Shown one piece after another: positions 9,078 through 17,340 of a DNA stretch of 64,000 nt; the first letter of the stretch is position 1, and each line of letters starts with the position of its first letter. Both the position numbers and the translations under genes were made by a program. This stretch comes from Streptomyces sp. NRRL F-5122. Lineage in GTDB: Bacteria > Actinomycetota > Actinomycetes > Streptomycetales > Streptomycetaceae. The stretch lies in the NCBI RefSeq assembly GCF_001507435.1, contig NZ_LMWH01000254.1, positions 62,001 to 126,000 of the forward strand, in the 5' to 3' direction. Below the pieces are notes generated by a model. That model made no database searches. It worked only from the letters and a program-made list of their open reading frames with translations, and had not been told where the DNA came from.

Positions 9078-9689
9078 GTGAAAAGATTGTGGACAGGCGT
9101 CGGCGCAGCGGTCGCGGTCGCCGCAGGAACGGCCACCTGGGCCATCATGTCGCAGCCGGCCAAGGCTCCGGAGGCCAAGCCCGACGATGCGCCCCGTACC
9201 GCACTCAAGGCCGACGCGCTCATGCAGGCAGGTCTGTTGCAGGTGCAGTACCAGGACTTCGACGGTGCGAAAGCCACCTTCAAACGCGTCCTGGAGTTGG
9301 ACCCGCACAACAAACTCGCCTGGTACAACATGGGCGTCGTGGCCGAGAGAGAGGGCCGACGAGCCGATGCCCTCAAGGCGTACGACTCGGCTCTGAAGGC
9401 CGACTCGTCGTTCACGTCGGCTCTTTTCAACAAGGCCCTGCTGCTGAAGAAAAGTGACCCCGACCGGGCGCTCGAGCTGCTGCAGCGGGCCGTATCCGTC
9501 AACCCGAAGGCCTCCACCGCCTATTTCCAGATCGGCGAGACGATGGCCATCAAGGGCCTCGACAAAAAGGCACAGGACGCGTATCAGCACGCCGTCGACC
9601 TCGACCCTTCCCTGCGCTCCCAAGTACCGAAGCCCTTCAAGGACTCCGTCGAAGCCGGCTCCGAATCCAACGAGACCTCAGGCAGGTAG
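9078..9689 (+). CDS. membrane-anchored tetratricopeptide repeat protein
   Basis: A 203-residue protein with GTG start. Residues 4-24 (WTGVGAAVAVAAGTATWAIM) form one N-terminal membrane anchor or uncleaved signal. The rest holds about three to four TPR units, including NKLAWYNMGVVAEREGRRADALKAYD spread over residues 80-105 and TAYFQIGETMAIKGLDKKAQDAY near 150. TPRs mediate protein contacts. The stop is 6 bases from the glycosyltransferase-methyltransferase gene, so the two are probably co-transcribed and the TPR protein may organise a membrane glycosylation step. No catalytic motif is visible. Confidence 0.8.
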   Translation: MKRLWTGVGAAVAVAAGTATWAIMSQPAKAPEAKPDDAPRTALKADALMQAGLLQVQYQDFDGAKATFKRVLELDPHNKLAWYNMGVVAEREGRRADALKAYDSALKADSSFTSALFNKALLLKKSDPDRALELLQRAVSVNPKASTAYFQIGETMAIKGLDKKAQDAYQHAVDLDPSLRSQVPKPFKDSVEAGSESNETSGR

Positions 9690-9695
9690 CCCCAG

Positions 9696-10970
9696 ATGAC
9701 GTCGAATGCGACACCCAGGTTCTCCGTCTTCACCCCCAGCCACCGGCCGAGCTTCCTGGACGAGTGCCTGGCGACGCTGCAGGCGCAGTCCTGCTCGGAC
9801 TGGGAGTGGATCGTCCTGCTCAACAACGGGGCTCGCTGGCGACCCGAACGGCCCGACGAGCGGGTCCGCGTGGAGATCGCGGACGACGTCAGGGGCGTCG
9901 GGGCCGCGAAGCGCAGGGCCTGCGAACTCGCCTGCGGCGAGATCCTCGTGGAACTCGACCACGACGACCTGCTGGCCAGGGACTGCCTCGCCGAGATCGG
10001 CAAGGCGTTCGACGAGCACCCGGACGTCGTCTTCGTCTACAGCAACACCGCCCAGATCACCGAGGACGGCGGACGGGACGACTCCCGCTTCAACGAGACG
10101 TACGGCTGGAAGTACGAGGAGGTGGACGTCGACGGCCGGCGGCTGCTGGCGGCCAAGACCATGGCACCGACGCCGCACAACGTCTCGTACATCTGGTACG
10201 CGCCCAATCATGTGCGCTCGTTCCGGAGGGACGTCTACGAGAAGGTCGGCGGCTACGACGCCACCCGCACGGTGCTGGACGACCAGGACATGATGTCCCG
10301 GCTCTTCCAGGCCGGCGACTTCCACCACATCGAGCGCTGCCTCTACCTCCAGCGCATGCACGGCGCGAACACCCAGCGCGACAAGGAGATCAACGCGCAC
10401 ATCCAGCGCGAGACGGTCGCCCTCTACGACAAGTACATCGAGGCCAACGCCCTCGCCTGGACCCAGCGCCGCGGGCTGGTGGCGCTCGACCTCGGCGCGG
10501 CCCACCGCAAGCCGCCGGGCTACCTGGGAGTGGACCAGCACCCGGGAGACGGCGTCGACTTCGTGGCGACGCTGCCCGACAGACTGGACCTGCCGGACGC
10601 CTCCGTCGGTCTGATCCGGGCGGTGGACTTCCTCGAGCACGTGCCCGCCAAGGTGCCGCTGATCAACGAGCTGTACCGGCTCCTCGCGCCGGGCGGCATG
10701 CTGCTGACCATGACGCCCAGCTCCGACGGACGCGGCGCCTACCAGGACCCCACGCATGTGGCGTTCTACAACGAGAACTCGTTCTGGTACTACACCGACA
10801 ACCAGTACCGGGCGTTCGTCCCCGAGATCGAGGCGCGCTTCCAGAGCTCCCGGCTGGTGACGTACTTCCCGACCGAGTGGCACTCCGCGAACAACATCTC
10901 CTATGTCGTGGCGAACCTCATCGCCATGAAGGAGGGCGCGGTGCGCAACGGCGGGCCGCTGCTCGTCTGA
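9696..10970 (+). CDS. family 2 glycosyltransferase fused to a SAM-dependent methyltransferase
   Basis: A 424-residue two-domain protein. Residues 1-260 are a GT-A fold: FSVFTPSHRPSFLDECLATL at the start, the metal-binding VELDHDD (DxD) near residue 88, and a DDQDMMSRLF acceptor-side motif. Residues 265-424 resemble a class I methyltransferase: LDLGAAHRKPPGYLGVD, IRAVDFLEHVPAKV and LYRLLAPGGMLLTMTPS. It may transfer and O-methylate a sugar. The rhamnose operon faces it immediately downstream, so dTDP-L-rhamnose is an attractive but unproven donor. No transmembrane segment is visible; the TPR partner could provide membrane location. Confidence 0.85.
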   Translation: MTSNATPRFSVFTPSHRPSFLDECLATLQAQSCSDWEWIVLLNNGARWRPERPDERVRVEIADDVRGVGAAKRRACELACGEILVELDHDDLLARDCLAEIGKAFDEHPDVVFVYSNTAQITEDGGRDDSRFNETYGWKYEEVDVDGRRLLAAKTMAPTPHNVSYIWYAPNHVRSFRRDVYEKVGGYDATRTVLDDQDMMSRLFQAGDFHHIERCLYLQRMHGANTQRDKEINAHIQRETVALYDKYIEANALAWTQRRGLVALDLGAAHRKPPGYLGVDQHPGDGVDFVATLPDRLDLPDASVGLIRAVDFLEHVPAKVPLINELYRLLAPGGMLLTMTPSSDGRGAYQDPTHVAFYNENSFWYYTDNQYRAFVPEIEARFQSSRLVTYFPTEWHSANNISYVVANLIAMKEGAVRNGGPLLV

Positions 10971-10975
10971 GAGGG

Positions 10976-11021
10976 ATGGCGCCCGCTCTGCCCGGCACCG
11001 CTCGGGCAGGGCGGGCGCCAT
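10976..11021. terminator. long hairpin between glycosyltransferase gene and rmlD
   Basis: Arms 10976-10994 and 11003-11021 pair over 19 bp with a single T-G wobble, around an 8-base loop. It begins 5 bases after the glycosyltransferase stop and also lies beyond the 3' end of the converging rml operon, so it is a bidirectional terminator candidate. Confidence 0.85.
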
Positions 11022-11089
11022 GCGTCCACCGCGTGTCAGGGCGCGTCCGCCGGCTTCGCCCGGACCGACGGACCGACGGGCTCGCCCGG

Positions 11090-11992
11090 TCAGCCCGGGA
11101 TACGGGCCGCGGCGGCCAGTTCCGCGAACCGGGACGTGTCCAGGGCCGCCGACAGCTGCTCCTGCCAGCGGGGCTGGCAGGGGACACCGGCGCGCGGCCA
11201 GGCGCCGTGCCCCAGCACCCCGAACGCCGGACGGACGGCTGGCCGCGGGAAGGCCTCCGAACCGACCGGGCGGATGCGCTCGGGGTCGAGGCCGCTGAGC
11301 CGGTAGGTCTCCCGGGCCAGTCCGAACCAGGTCGTCCGGCCGGCGGCCGTACCGTGGTAGATGCCCGCCGGCGCCCGGCCGGCCAGTGCGGCGCGGCCGA
11401 GCGCGGCCAACTGCCGGGCGAGGGCACCGGACCAGGTGGGCTGGCCGAACTGGTCCGCGACCACGTCCAGGGTCTCGCGCCGGCCCGCGAGTTCGAGCAT
11501 GGTGGCCACGAAGTTGCGCCCGTGCGTCCCGTAGAGCCAGGCGGTGCGTACCGTGTAGCCGGTGCGGGGCAGCAGCTTGGCCACCGCCCGCTCCCCCACC
11601 AGTTTGCCCCGGCCGTACGCGTTGAGCGGGCCGGTCCGGGCGTCCTCGGTGTAGGGATACCCCGCGTCGCCGCTGAAGACGTAGTCGGTGGAGACATGCA
11701 GCAGGACGGCCCCCGCGTCCGCGCAGGCGCTCGCGAGATGGCGCACAGCGGCGCCGTTGACGGCGGTCGCGGCCTCCTCCTCCTGCTCGGCACGGTCGAC
11801 GTCCGTCCACGCGGCGCAGTTGACGACCACGTGGTGCCCGGCGACGGCCGCGCGCACGGCCTCAGGGTCGGTGATGTCGAGCCCACTGCGCGTCCGTGCG
11901 GTCACCTCGGCGTCGGGATCGGCGGCGAGCTCCGTCAGCACGTCCCGGCCGAGCATCCCGCCCGCGCCGGTCACCAGCCACTTCATCGTCAT
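11090..11992 (-). CDS. rmlD: dTDP-4-dehydrorhamnose reductase
   Basis: A 300-residue short-chain reductase that makes dTDP-L-rhamnose from dTDP-4-keto-L-rhamnose with NAD(P)H, the last step of the pathway. Its Rossmann start is WLVTGAGGMLGRD; it also shows HVSTDYVFSGD and the catalytic YxxxK as YGRGK. The ATG at 11992 overlaps the rmlB stop as ATGA, implying translational coupling, and a GGGG stretch precedes it. An ATG six bases later is the only alternative. It is the last gene of the rmlACBD operon. Confidence 0.93.
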   Translation of the reverse strand: MTMKWLVTGAGGMLGRDVLTELAADPDAEVTARTRSGLDITDPEAVRAAVAGHHVVVNCAAWTDVDRAEQEEEAATAVNGAAVRHLASACADAGAVLLHVSTDYVFSGDAGYPYTEDARTGPLNAYGRGKLVGERAVAKLLPRTGYTVRTAWLYGTHGRNFVATMLELAGRRETLDVVADQFGQPTWSGALARQLAALGRAALAGRAPAGIYHGTAAGRTTWFGLARETYRLSGLDPERIRPVGSEAFPRPAVRPAFGVLGHGAWPRAGVPCQPRWQEQLSAALDTSRFAELAAAARIPG

Positions 11993-12963
11993 CCCCACTC
12001 CCCCCTGATCTTGAGCGGCTCCCACCAGGAGCGGTTGTCCCGGTACCAGGCGACCGTGGCCGCCAGCCCCTCCGCGAACGGGAATCGGGGCGCGTAGCCG
12101 AGCTGTTCGCGGATCTTGCTGTCGTCCAGCGAGTAGCGCAGATCGTGGCCCTTGCGGTCGGGCACGTACGTGACCCGGTCCCAGTCGGCCCCGACGGCGT
12201 CCAGCAGCAGTCCGGTGAGCTTGTGGTTGCTCACCTCCGTCCCGCCGCCGATGTTGTAGACCTCCCCGGACCTCCCGCCGCGCAGAACCAGTTCGATGCC
12301 CTGGCAGTGGTCCGAGACGTGCAGCCAGTCGCGGATGTGGCGGCCGTCCCCGTACAGGGGGACGTTCTTCCCGTCGAGCAGGTTGGTGATGAACAGCGGA
12401 ACGACCTTCTCGGGGAACTGGTGGGGCCCGTAGTTGTTGGTGCACCGGGTCACGACCACGTCCATGCCGTGGGTGCGGTGGCAGGCGAGTACAAGGAGGT
12501 CGGCCGCGGCCTTCGACGCGGAATAGGGGGAGTTGGGCGCGAGCGGCCACTCCTCGGTCCACGACCCCTCGCTGATCGAGCCGTACACCTCGTCCGTCGA
12601 GACCTGGAGGAACCGGCCGACACGGTGCCGGAGCGCCGCGTCCAGCAGTACCTGGGTGCCGACGACGTTGGTGTGGACGAAGGGCCCGGCCCCCGTGATC
12701 GACCGGTCCACGTGCGACTCGGCAGCGAAGTGCACGACCGCGTCCTGACCCGCCGTCACCTGGTCGACCACATCGGGATCGCAGACGTCGCCGCGCACGA
12801 AGCGGTAACCGGGATGCCGGGCCACGGAGGCGAGATTCTCCTCGACCCCGGAATAGGTGAGTTTGTCCAGAACCGTGACATGTGCCGTCGGATCGGAATT
12901 CAGCCACCTCCGGACGAATTCCGAACCGATGAAGCCGGCCCCGCCGGTCACAAGGATGCGCAT
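11989..12963 (-). CDS. rmlB: dTDP-glucose 4,6-dehydratase
   Basis: A 324-residue NAD-dependent SDR enzyme that turns dTDP-D-glucose into dTDP-4-keto-6-deoxy-D-glucose. Motifs: MRILVTGGAGFIGSEFVRRW for the nucleotide fold, HFAAESHVDRSI, STDEVYGS with the catalytic Asp/Glu pair, and YSASKAA for the Tyr/Lys. The ATG at 12963 has GGAG at a good distance; the open frame continues upstream without a better site. It is the third gene of the rml operon and overlaps rmlD by 4 bases. Confidence 0.95.
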   Translation of the reverse strand: MRILVTGGAGFIGSEFVRRWLNSDPTAHVTVLDKLTYSGVEENLASVARHPGYRFVRGDVCDPDVVDQVTAGQDAVVHFAAESHVDRSITGAGPFVHTNVVGTQVLLDAALRHRVGRFLQVSTDEVYGSISEGSWTEEWPLAPNSPYSASKAAADLLVLACHRTHGMDVVVTRCTNNYGPHQFPEKVVPLFITNLLDGKNVPLYGDGRHIRDWLHVSDHCQGIELVLRGGRSGEVYNIGGGTEVSNHKLTGLLLDAVGADWDRVTYVPDRKGHDLRYSLDDSKIREQLGYAPRFPFAEGLAATVAWYRDNRSWWEPLKIRGEWG

Positions 12964-13093
12964 GGTTCTCCGATGCTCTGACGTGCCGGAACTACGGCCG
13001 GGAGACTGCTTGTTCTTGATGAGGCCGGAATGTGGGACGACGGCGCCCCGAGCCCCGGTGACGCCGGGACCCGGGCACCGCTCGGGGTTCGCT

Positions 13094-13723
13094 TCACGCC
13101 GGCGACACCGCAACCGGGTGTTCGTCCGGCCGGGCCTTCAGGCGCTGCCGATATGCGACGCACTCCGCATAGGAGGGCAGCAGGCCCTCCCGCTCGGCCT
13201 CCGCCAGGGTGGGAGCCGCGGCGTCCTTGTCGGAGAGTTCGGGACCGAGATCCGTGGGCCATTCGATCGCCAGCGCCGGGTCGAGGGGGTGGACGCCGAA
13301 CTCCCGCTGCGGCGCATATCCCTCGGAACAGAGGTAGACCACGGTGGAGCCCTCCTCCAGCGCCATGAAGGCGTGGCCCAGACCCTCCGAGAGGTAGACG
13401 GCCCGGTGCTCCTGGTCGTCCAGCCGGACCGCCTCCCACCTGCCGAAGGTCGGGGAGCCGGTACGGATGTCCACGACCACGTCGAGCACCGCTCCACTGA
13501 TGCACGTCACGTACTTGGCCTGCCCCGGCGGAACCGACGCGTAGTGGATGCCGCGGAGAGCGCCGCGCATGGACCGGGAGCAGTTCGCCTGCTCCAGACG
13601 CAGTGCGTGACCGGTCGCCTCGCGGAACCGGTCGGCCCTGAACCACTCATGGAAGCGGCCCCTCCGGTCCGTGAACGCCCGGGGCGTGTCCACCCAGGCC
13701 CCTTCGATGCCAAGCGGTCTCAC
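13094..13723 (-). CDS. rmlC: dTDP-4-dehydrorhamnose 3,5-epimerase
   Basis: A 209-residue cupin enzyme that epimerises C3 and C5 of the 4-keto sugar. The catalytic His lies in GALRGIHYA, and the family sequence KYVTCISGAVLDVVVDIR and FxHAF-type GLGHAFMALEE follow. The GTG at 13723 is chosen because GGAAGGAAAG precedes it; the longer frame to 13855 would run into rmlA. Fifty bases separate it from rmlA and 130 from rmlB. A rhamnose-type rather than antibiotic-sugar epimerase is favoured because all four rml genes are together. Confidence 0.92.
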   Translation of the reverse strand: MRPLGIEGAWVDTPRAFTDRRGRFHEWFRADRFREATGHALRLEQANCSRSMRGALRGIHYASVPPGQAKYVTCISGAVLDVVVDIRTGSPTFGRWEAVRLDDQEHRAVYLSEGLGHAFMALEEGSTVVYLCSEGYAPQREFGVHPLDPALAIEWPTDLGPELSDKDAAAPTLAEAEREGLLPSYAECVAYRQRLKARPDEHPVAVSPA

Positions 13724-13773
13724 CCGATGCTTTCCTTCCACAGACGACACATGCGGCCGAGTCCCGGCCGCCG

Positions 13774-14718
13774 TCACTTGACCGCGAGGGACTGCGCCCG
13801 GAACGGCTCCCCCTGGCGCGGGCCGCTGCCGCGCTGCGGCACGACGGTGCACCATTCGTCGTCGAGCAGCCCCAGCAGGTACTGGCCGTATCCGCTCTTG
13901 AGGAGCGGCCGGGCAAGTTCGCGCAGCTGGTCGTCGTCGATCAGTCCGACCCGCCAGACCGCCTCCTCGACACAGCCGACCTTGAGACCCTGGCGCTCCT
14001 CGATCACCCGGACGAACTCCGAGGCCTGCACCATGGACGTGAAGGTCCCCGTGTCCAGCCAGGCGGTGCCCCGGTCGAGCCGGGTGACGCGGAGTTCCCC
14101 GGCGTCGAGGTAGACGCGATTGAGGTCCGTGATCTCCAACTCGCCACGTGCGCTGGGCCGCAGCCGGCGGGCGATCTCCACGACCCGGCTGTCGTAGAAG
14201 TACAGCCCGGGCACGGCGTACGGGGATCTCGGCCGGGCGGGCTTCTCCTCGACGGAGAGCGCACGGCCCTGCTCGTCGAACTCGACCACACCGTAGGCCG
14301 ACGGGTTTGCGACCTGGTAGGCGAACACCTGGCCGCCGCGCATCCCGTCCTCGTGCGCCAACCGGGCGCCGAGGCCCGATCCATGGAAGATGTTGTCACC
14401 CAGGATCAGCGCGACGGATTCGTCCCCGATGAATTCGGAGCCCAGCAGAAAGGCCTGGGCGATGCCCTCGGGGCGCTCCTGCGTCACATAGTCGATGCGC
14501 AGACCCAACTGGCTTCCGTCGCCGAGCAGCGAGCGGAACTGCTCCTGATCGCCCGGGGTCGTGATGACGAGGATTTCACTCACCCCCGCCAACACCAGTG
14601 TGGAAAGCGGGTAATAGACCATGGGCTTGTCGAACACCGGCAGAAGCTGTTTGGAAACGGATCGGGTCAGCGGCCAGAGTCGCGAGCCGGTGCCGCCTGC
14701 CAGCAGAATTCCACGCAT
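13774..14718 (-). CDS. rmlA: glucose-1-phosphate thymidylyltransferase
   Basis: A 314-residue nucleotidyltransferase that makes dTDP-glucose from dTTP and glucose-1-phosphate, the entry step to dTDP-rhamnose. The signature [14 protein letters not shown] is followed by [30 protein letters not shown], and the metal-site LGDNIFHG. It is the first gene of the operon. No Shine-Dalgarno sequence precedes the ATG. Instead a TATGGT hexamer ends 7 bases before it, consistent with a leaderless mRNA. Confidence 0.94.
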   Translation of the reverse strand: MRGILLAGGTGSRLWPLTRSVSKQLLPVFDKPMVYYPLSTLVLAGVSEILVITTPGDQEQFRSLLGDGSQLGLRIDYVTQERPEGIAQAFLLGSEFIGDESVALILGDNIFHGSGLGARLAHEDGMRGGQVFAYQVANPSAYGVVEFDEQGRALSVEEKPARPRSPYAVPGLYFYDSRVVEIARRLRPSARGELEITDLNRVYLDAGELRVTRLDRGTAWLDTGTFTSMVQASEFVRVIEERQGLKVGCVEEAVWRVGLIDDDQLRELARPLLKSGYGQYLLGLLDDEWCTVVPQRGSGPRQGEPFRAQSLAVK

Positions 14719-14724
14719 GGCGTC

Positions 14725-14752
14725 ACCATAGAGGAGCCTGACGCATCTTCAA
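14725..14752 (-). promoter_or_regulatory. putative rmlA promoter giving a leaderless transcript
   Basis: On the minus strand TTGAAG (14752-14747), a 16-base spacer and TATGGT (14730-14725) fit the -35/-10 pattern of a housekeeping sigma promoter. Transcription would start at or next to the A of the rmlA ATG (14718). This agrees with the absence of a ribosome site. Confidence 0.5.
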
Positions 14753-15123
14753 TACGCTGACACGAGCCGCAATTTGCGGTCGGGCAAGCCTTTTTGGATA
14801 CCAATTCCTCCGTCATCCGGCCCAAGAGTGCAGCCGAATGAGCGGCAGTTTCCCGTTACTCCACCCTGCCACTCGGGTGATCTTGTCCGTCCGGTGCGGG
14901 CCGCGAATGAGCCAGACCTGATCGTCTGTGAACAATGACGCCGTCCGTAACTCTCCACGAACGCCGCACAAACACACCATTCGATCGCATTGCCGTCGCC
15001 CGCAGGGAAGGCCATGAGTCTTCTCCGGGCGCCTGGTGTTTCCGCGGCGACCACGCGGGCTCCTCGGCCTGCCTCGCACGGCGGCCACGGCCCACTCCAA
15101 GTTTCTTCACGGAAGGATGTCCG
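14753..15123. other. divergent intergenic region between rmlA and the collagen-like gene
   Basis: About 370 bases with noticeably lower G+C than the genes around it and no convincing open frame. It must hold the promoter of the collagen-like gene. The ribosome site GGAAGGA at 15111-15117 is the only element I can assign with confidence besides the rmlA promoter at its left edge. Confidence 0.4.
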
Positions 15124-16035
15124 GTGAACCGTAAAACCATCGGTCGCAACCGGGTGAGAACCGTCACCCTGGTTTCGGCAGGCACCCTCGCTGCGGTGCT
15201 CAACGTGGTCCCGAGCACTGTGGCCATCGCCGATGCCGTCCAGCGCTCGGGCTCCCAGCACAGCCTGGGGCTGCCGGGACCGAACGGTGCTACGACGGTC
15301 AGGGCCAACGACCGCGACCGCGGCCCACAGGGTCCACGCGGCGAACGCGGTGACCGCGGCGAGCCAGGTCCGCGCGGCTTCCAGGGCCCCCAGGGCGTAC
15401 CGGGTATTCGGGGCCCGCAGGGCGTCCCCGGTGTCGGCATCCAGGGGCCCCAGGGCACACAGGGAGCACAGGGAGCCTTCGGCGGCCCTCAGGGAACACA
15501 GGGAGCGCAGGGCGTTCCGGGAACGCAGGGAGCACAGGGCGTTGCGGGAACACAGGGTTCCCAGGGTGCCACCGGCGTACCGGGAACGCAGGGCACCGCA
15601 GGAACACAGGGCCCGCAGGGCGTACCGGGAACACAGGGCGTACCGGGAACACAGGGCGTACCGGGAACACAGGGCACCACAGGAACACAGGGCCCGCAGG
15701 GCACCGCGGGAACACAGGGCGTACCGGGAACACAAGGCCCGCAGGGCGACCTGGGCGGGGCGATTCTGAACACCTACGTCATCAAGGGCGACAACGCCGT
15801 CGGGTTGGGCGTGCAGTCGACCGCCCAGTGTTTGGACGACGATTCCGCCACCGGTGGCGGCTACATCGCCACCGGTGTCCTGGCACCGCTCAATGTCACC
15901 GCCAACAATCCGGTGCCCGTGGGCGTGGGCACTCAGTCCGGCCCAGCCACCGGATGGCAGACCACGGCATCCGCCACCGTCCTCGGCGGAGGGTTCCAGG
16001 CCTACGTGATCTGCCACGTCCAGCCCGCGCCGTAG
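15124..16035 (+). CDS. secreted collagen-like triple-helix protein
   Basis: A 303-residue protein with GTG start behind GGAAGGA. Residues 1-38 are a signal peptide with a charged start (NRKTIGRNRVR) and a VAIADA-like cleavage region. Residues 67-210 are 46 Gly-X-Y triplets broken once by GVGIQ and once by an extra Gly. The first dozen are charged (GER, GDR, GEP, GPR) and the rest are almost only GTQ, GVP, GPQ and GAQ. The C-terminal 90 residues have two Cys (AQCLDDD, VICHVQ) and a GGGYIATG motif, like a small globular trimerisation or adhesion head. There is no LPxTG or membrane anchor. The divergent rml operon makes a link to cell-surface sugars tempting but unproven. Confidence 0.85.
   Translation: MNRKTIGRNRVRTVTLVSAGTLAAVLNVVPSTVAIADAVQRSGSQHSLGLPGPNGATTVRANDRDRGPQGPRGERGDRGEPGPRGFQGPQGVPGIRGPQGVPGVGIQGPQGTQGAQGAFGGPQGTQGAQGVPGTQGAQGVAGTQGSQGATGVPGTQGTAGTQGPQGVPGTQGVPGTQGVPGTQGTTGTQGPQGTAGTQGVPGTQGPQGDLGGAILNTYVIKGDNAVGLGVQSTAQCLDDDSATGGGYIATGVLAPLNVTANNPVPVGVGTQSGPATGWQTTASATVLGGGFQAYVICHVQPAP
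15322..15753 (+). repeat. in-frame Gly-X-Y coding repeat
   Basis: This is a 432-base stretch of 9- and 18-base units such as GGAACACAGGGCGTACCG, repeated with little change toward the 3' half. The near identity of units at 15600-15735 suggests recent slippage or unequal crossing-over, so its length probably varies between strains. The reverse strand shows a long Cys/Pro frame that is only a shadow of this repeat. Confidence 0.9.
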
Positions 16036-16092
16036 CCGCTGGTAAGCAGCTCACCCGACTGGGCCGTCGTCGCAGTCCTTCTGCGGCGGCGG

Positions 16093-16166
16093 CCCGCCTT
16101 GTGCCCGTCGCGACGGACACAAGGCGGGAAGCCGGAGGGCCGCACCCCACGTCCAAGGGTGCGGCC
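16093..16166. terminator. two consecutive hairpins between convergent genes
   Basis: Hairpin 1 at 16093-16128 is an 18-bp inverted repeat with one mismatch and no real loop. Hairpin 2 pairs 16138-16147 perfectly with 16157-16166 around 9 bases. They separate the collagen-like gene from the converging oxidoreductase gene. Confidence 0.8.
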
Positions 16167-16217
16167 CCGTCGTGTCGAACGACCCTGATCCGGCAGGCGT
16201 CACGGTGAAATCGCCCG

Positions 16218-17240
16218 TCAGAGCTTGACGATCATCTTCCCGATGTTGTCACCGCGCAGGACACCGAAGAACGCCTCCAGATTGTTCTCGATGCCCTCGA
16301 CCACGGTCTCGCGGTACTTGAGCTCGCCGGAGCGGACCCAGGGGCCGACCTCCTGGACGAACTGCGGCTGCAGGTCGTAGTGGTCCCCGACCAGGAAGCC
16401 CTCGATGCGGCCGCGGGTCTGGATCAGGCGGGCGAGGTTCCTCGGACCCGGGGAGGGCTCGGTGTCGTTGTAGACGGAGATCATGCCGCAGACGGCGACG
16501 CGGCCGCCCCGGTTGAGGGATCCGACGGCCGCCTCCAGGTGCTCACCGCCGACGTTGTCGAAGTACACGTCGACGCCGTCGGGGGCGGCCTCGCGCAGCT
16601 GCCGGCTCACGGGCCCGTTCTTGTAGTTGAAGGCCGCGTCGAAGCCGTACTCCTCGACCAGGAGCTTGACCTTCTCGTCGGATCCGGCCGAGCCGATGAC
16701 CCGCGAGGCGCCCTTCAGCTTGGCGATCTGACCCACCTGGCTGCCGACGGCTCCGGCCGCACCCGACACGAAGACGGAGTCGCCCTCCTTGAACGCCGCG
16801 GTCCGCAGCAGACCGGCGTACGCGGTGAGCCCCGTCATGCCCAGCACACCCAGGTACGTGGACAGCGGCGCAGCGTCGGCGTCGACCTTGACGACCTGCG
16901 CCGCGTCCACAACGGCGTACTCGCGCCAGCCGAGGAAGTGCAGCACATGGTCGCCGGCCTCGATCCCCTCGGCGCGGGAGACGACGACCTCGCCGACCGC
17001 ACCGCCCTGCATCGGCCGGTTCAGCTCGTACGGCGCGGCATACGACTTGGCGGCGCTCATACGGCCGCGCATGTACGGGTCGACGGACACATACGTGTTC
17101 CGGACCAGGACCTGGCCCTCGCCCGGCTGCGGGAGCTCCGCCTCGACGAGGGCGAAGTCCTCGGCGTCGGGCCAGCCGACCGGGCGGCTGAGCAGATGCC
17201 ATTCACGGCTGACGGCGGGGAGGGTGGGGGTGTCGCTCAT
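16218..17240 (-). CDS. NADP-dependent medium-chain oxidoreductase (zinc-free, quinone/enone reductase type)
   Basis: A 340-residue MDR-superfamily enzyme of the leukotriene-B4 dehydrogenase/CurA type. It has RNTYVSVDPYMRGRM near residue 48, LGMTGLTAYAGLL, the cofactor loop VSGAAGAVGSQVGQIAKLKG, and VDVYFDNVGGEHLEA. No zinc-binding cysteines are present. It likely reduces alpha,beta-unsaturated carbonyls with NADPH. It is divergent from a MarR regulator across 100 bases that hold two palindromes, so induction by an electrophile or phenolic ligand is likely. Confidence 0.88.
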   Translation of the reverse strand: MSDTPTLPAVSREWHLLSRPVGWPDAEDFALVEAELPQPGEGQVLVRNTYVSVDPYMRGRMSAAKSYAAPYELNRPMQGGAVGEVVVSRAEGIEAGDHVLHFLGWREYAVVDAAQVVKVDADAAPLSTYLGVLGMTGLTAYAGLLRTAAFKEGDSVFVSGAAGAVGSQVGQIAKLKGASRVIGSAGSDEKVKLLVEEYGFDAAFNYKNGPVSRQLREAAPDGVDVYFDNVGGEHLEAAVGSLNRGGRVAVCGMISVYNDTEPSPGPRNLARLIQTRGRIEGFLVGDHYDLQPQFVQEVGPWVRSGELKYRETVVEGIENNLEAFFGVLRGDNIGKMIVKL

Positions 17241-17272
17241 GGCGCCTCTCGTCAGGGTTGCGATCCGAATAC

Positions 17273-17285
17273 TTCAGTACCTGAA
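17273..17285. promoter_or_regulatory. operator candidate 1 for the MarR regulator
   Basis: The perfect interrupted palindrome TTCAG-TAC-CTGAA lies between the divergent oxidoreductase and marR-type genes. Its arms match those of site 2, 25 bp away centre to centre. Confidence 0.6.
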
Positions 17286-17296
17286 ACAACCATGCT

Positions 17297-17311
17297 CCTG
17301 AATATTTCAGG
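17297..17311. promoter_or_regulatory. operator candidate 2 for the MarR regulator
   Basis: The perfect palindrome CCTGAA-TAT-TTCAGG shares the CTGAA/TTCAG arms with site 1. It lies immediately beside a TTGACA hexamer on the minus strand (17312-17317) that could be the -35 element of the oxidoreductase promoter. Confidence 0.65.
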
Positions 17312-17340
17312 CTGTCAAGTAAAGAGGTAGCCTGGACCGC

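Noticed and set aside
9678..12097. Very long open frames on both strands (710 and 777 codons) over the glycosyltransferase and rmlD
   Set aside because: They are shadows produced by high G+C; composition is Arg/Pro/Ala-rich without motifs, while the overlapping frames hold clear enzymes.
15322..15753. Short regularly spaced repeats resembling a CRISPR array
   Set aside because: The units are 9-18 bases, in frame, and encode Gly-X-Y triplets; there are no spacers and no cas genes.
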